Below are positions 62,392 to 64,000 of a stretch of DNA of 64,000 nucleotides, one piece after another (within the stretch, counting starts at the first letter, position 1; the number at the start of each line of letters is the position of its first letter). The translations under genes were made by a program, and so were the position numbers. Under the pieces are notes generated by a model that had not been told where the DNA came from, ran no database searches, and worked only from the letters and a program-made list of their open reading frames with translations. The DNA is taken from NCBI GenBank assembly GCA_964430565.1, contig CAYSFD010000005.1:100728-164727 (forward strand). Reading direction: 5' to 3'. This stretch comes from VBDM01 sp964430565 (GTDB taxonomy: Bacteria; Pseudomonadota; Gammaproteobacteria; Burkholderiales; SG8-39).

Positions 62392-63387
62392 TTAGTGCTC
62401 TATCGCCTCGTGCTTCAGGATTTTGGCGAGCTGCTGGCGCGTCATCCAGCTGGGATTGGTGTCGCTGGAGTACTGAAAATTCTCGGCCACCGCCTTGCCG
62501 CCAGTTTCTTTGAGGTATTTGGCCCTATCCCACCACCGTGCCGCCGGCTGTATGGCGTAATGATCGCCGAACTCGGCGGTGTGCAAAGCGTCGTCCAGAG
62601 TGATCATCAGCTCATGCAGTTTCTCACCGGGACGGATGCCAATGATCCTCGTCCTGCACCTGGGTGCAATTACTTTGGCGACATCCGTCACCTTCATGCT
62701 CGGAATCTTGGGAACGAAGATCTCGCCGCCGCGCATGCGCTCGAGCGACTCGATCACGAATTGGACGCCCTCGCCGAGCGTGATCCAGAATCGGGTCATG
62801 CGCGGGTCTGTGATCGGAATCACACCCGTGGCGCGCTGCTGGAGGAAGAAGGGAATGACGCTGCCGCGCGAACCGATGACGTTGCCGTACCTCACGACCG
62901 AGAACATCGTGCGGTGCCGTTCGTCCAGTGCGTTGGCCGCAATGAACAGTTTGTCGGAGCAGAGCTTGGTCGCCCCGTACAGGTTTACGGGATTGGCGGC
63001 CTTGTCGGTGCTGAGCGCGATCACGCGCTTCACGCCCTGGTCGATACTGACGTTGATGACGTTCTCGGCGCCGATGATGTTGGTCTTGATCGCCTCCATC
63101 GGATTGAATTCGGAAGCCGGGACTTGCTTCATGGCGGCCGCGTGAATCACGATTTCGACGCCATCTATCGCGCGGTAGAGCCTCTCCTTGTCACGTACAT
63201 CCCCCAGCATAAAACTGAGCTTGGGGGACTTCAGCTGCTGCCGCAACTCGAATTGCTTCAGCTCGTCCCGGCTGAAGGCGACCACCCTCCTGGGTTTGCA
63301 GCGCTCCAGGACTACTTTAAGAAAACGCTTGCCGAACGAGCCGGTTGCGCCGGTCACCAGGATTGATTTGCCGTCCAGGAAGGGCAT
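62392..63387 (-). CDS. pseB: UDP-GlcNAc 4,6-dehydratase (inverting) PseB
   Basis: This 331-residue soluble dehydratase has SILVTGATGSFGKRFLKVVL at 8-27, FSRDELKQFELRQQ, HAAAMKQVPASEFNPMEAI near 90, and STDKAANPVNLYGATKLCSD with Tyr-Lys near 130. GEKLHELMITLDDA lies near 252. PseB converts UDP-GlcNAc to UDP-2-acetamido-2,6-dideoxy-L-arabino-hexos-4-ulose, the entry to pseudaminic acid and some L-sugars. No pseC, pseH or pseG follows here. It may feed the RmlD-like enzyme just upstream. A 181-base gap separates it from the regulator. Confidence 0.92.
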   Translation of the reverse strand: MPFLDGKSILVTGATGSFGKRFLKVVLERCKPRRVVAFSRDELKQFELRQQLKSPKLSFMLGDVRDKERLYRAIDGVEIVIHAAAMKQVPASEFNPMEAIKTNIIGAENVINVSIDQGVKRVIALSTDKAANPVNLYGATKLCSDKLFIAANALDERHRTMFSVVRYGNVIGSRGSVIPFFLQQRATGVIPITDPRMTRFWITLGEGVQFVIESLERMRGGEIFVPKIPSMKVTDVAKVIAPRCRTRIIGIRPGEKLHELMITLDDALHTAEFGDHYAIQPAARWWDRAKYLKETGGKAVAENFQYSSDTNPSWMTRQQLAKILKHEAIEH

Positions 63388-63389
63388 GG

Positions 63390-64000
63390 TTAGTCCGCAC
63401 TTATTGCTTGAAGGAGCTCTGACTGCCGCCCCGCAAGCTGCTGGTGATGCAGAGCTTCAAAATATTCCTTCGGTGTTCCCAGGCCGGAACCGAGGGCGGC
63501 CCGTGCTTTAGTGTTGTCGAGCGACATGTCCGGCGGTCGTCGTGCCGTAAGACCGGCTTGCGAAATTCTACCATGATGGATCAGGGTTTCCGGCAAAGCG
63601 AAGTGCCTTGCAAGTCGCAGCGCAAAATCGTATCTGGAGAGACGCTCGTCCCCGACCACATTGAAGATACCCGATGCATTGCTTTCTGCGAGGCGGTGGA
63701 TACTGACGGCGAGGCGATCGGCCAGAATCGGGGTAAAGAATGCATCGTCAAAAATCGTCAGGGGCTCACCCTTGCTCAGACTGTAAAAAATCCAGTCGCT
63801 GAACGATTGCCGGAATCGATGTCCCCAGCCGAAGAAATTGGTCCGTACGATAAGTGCTTTCGGTTGTGCCTCCATTACCCATTGCTCGGCAAGCAGCTTG
63901 GTCCGTGCGTATACATTGAGCGGTTCGGGAACGGCGCTCTCTGTGTATAACGGGCGCGTGCCGGCGAATAAGTGATCAGTCGAAATATGGACGAATCGTA
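63390..64000 (-). CDS. RmlD-like SDR (dTDP-4-dehydrorhamnose reductase family), C-terminal part
   Basis: The visible 202 residues are the C-terminal part of an RmlD-family reductase: FVHISTDHLFAG, then LNVYARTKLLAEQWV with the catalytic Tyr-Lys, LIVRTNFFGWG, and a substrate domain ending LHHQQLAGRQ. The NAD-binding N-terminus lies beyond the right edge. Its 2-base spacing to pseB suggests cotranscription. With PseB it may reduce the 4-keto L-sugar nucleotide, as in L-FucNAc or L-QuiNAc-type paths, rather than rhamnose; this is inference from context. Confidence 0.85.
   Translation of the reverse strand, partial: RFVHISTDHLFAGTRPLYTESAVPEPLNVYARTKLLAEQWVMEAQPKALIVRTNFFGWGHRFRQSFSDWIFYSLSKGEPLTIFDDAFFTPILADRLAVSIHRLAESNASGIFNVVGDERLSRYDFALRLARHFALPETLIHHGRISQAGLTARRPPDMSLDNTKARAALGSGLGTPKEYFEALHHQQLAGRQSELLQAISAD

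Overview
The window is a high-GC bacterial chromosome segment, most likely from a betaproteobacterium. The evidence is a small ribosomal protein of the bTHX type, a LiuR-controlled leucine-catabolism operon, the housekeeping neighbourhood dsbA / SPOR protein / argS / priA / hemE, a 6S RNA gene directly after zapA, and an EPS-associated MarR-type regulator. No tRNA, rRNA, IS element, prophage or CRISPR array was seen.

Region 1 (1-7158, minus strand): leucine/isovalerate degradation, liuR-liuA-thiolase-(isomerase, GST)-liuB-liuC-liuD. A perfect 22-bp palindrome lies between liuR and liuA. liuD runs off the left edge.

Region 2 (7243-18018): mostly housekeeping. It holds an MBL-fold hydrolase, a BtuF-like binding protein overlapping an SDR gene, a DsbA-type oxidoreductase, a SPOR protein, argS, a 34-codon bTHX gene with a TTG start, priA, hemE, an EVE-domain gene, 6S RNA, zapA and a zapB-like gene. 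The hemE-priA gap is AT-rich, with DnaA-box-like words and a long hairpin.

Region 3 (18121-31249, plus strand): a cobalamin riboswitch and btuB, then a GT9 gene overlapping a BtuF-like gene. After these comes a lipopolysaccharide-core cluster with two GT4 glycosyltransferases, MsbA and three more GT9 heptosyltransferase-like genes. A broken GT9 remnant and an AT-richer FkbM methyltransferase sit inside it.

Region 4 (44393-31313, minus strand): a glycan-assembly operon. From 5' to 3' it encodes an FkbM methyltransferase, a radical SAM/SPASM protein, a large unassigned surface-carbohydrate protein, GT2, YdcF-like, a nucleotide-sugar epimerase and GT4. These are followed by a PglC/PglD/PglE/PglF-like bacillosamine module and a WbpL/WecA-like phosphoglycosyl transferase. 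It therefore carries two different chain-initiating enzymes.

Region 5 (44480-64000, almost all minus strand): a nonulosonic-acid locus, locally lower in GC. It includes an RmlD-like gene (cut by the edge), pseB, the EPS MarR regulator, legB and a PglK-like ABC flippase. It continues with a LegH-like acetyltransferase, neuB/legI, neuC/legG, a PtmE-like CBS-nucleotidyltransferase, an amidotransferase (PseA/LegA/WbpG type), hisF2, hisH2, a Gfo/Idh/MocA oxidoreductase, neuA/legF and an SDR. Beyond these are a DXD glycosyltransferase-like gene, a TylF-type methyltransferase, a PFTS-motif polysaccharide protein and FkbM. A PhyH-type dioxygenase lies alone on the plus strand. Together these could make a CMP-activated legionaminic-acid-type sugar with an acetamidino group. 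The dedicated aminotransferase (LegC) is missing from the window; the PglE-like enzyme of region 4 could supply that step or an intermediate. I regard this linked bacillosamine plus acetamidino-nonulosonate system, with its unusual tailoring enzymes, as the most interesting content here.
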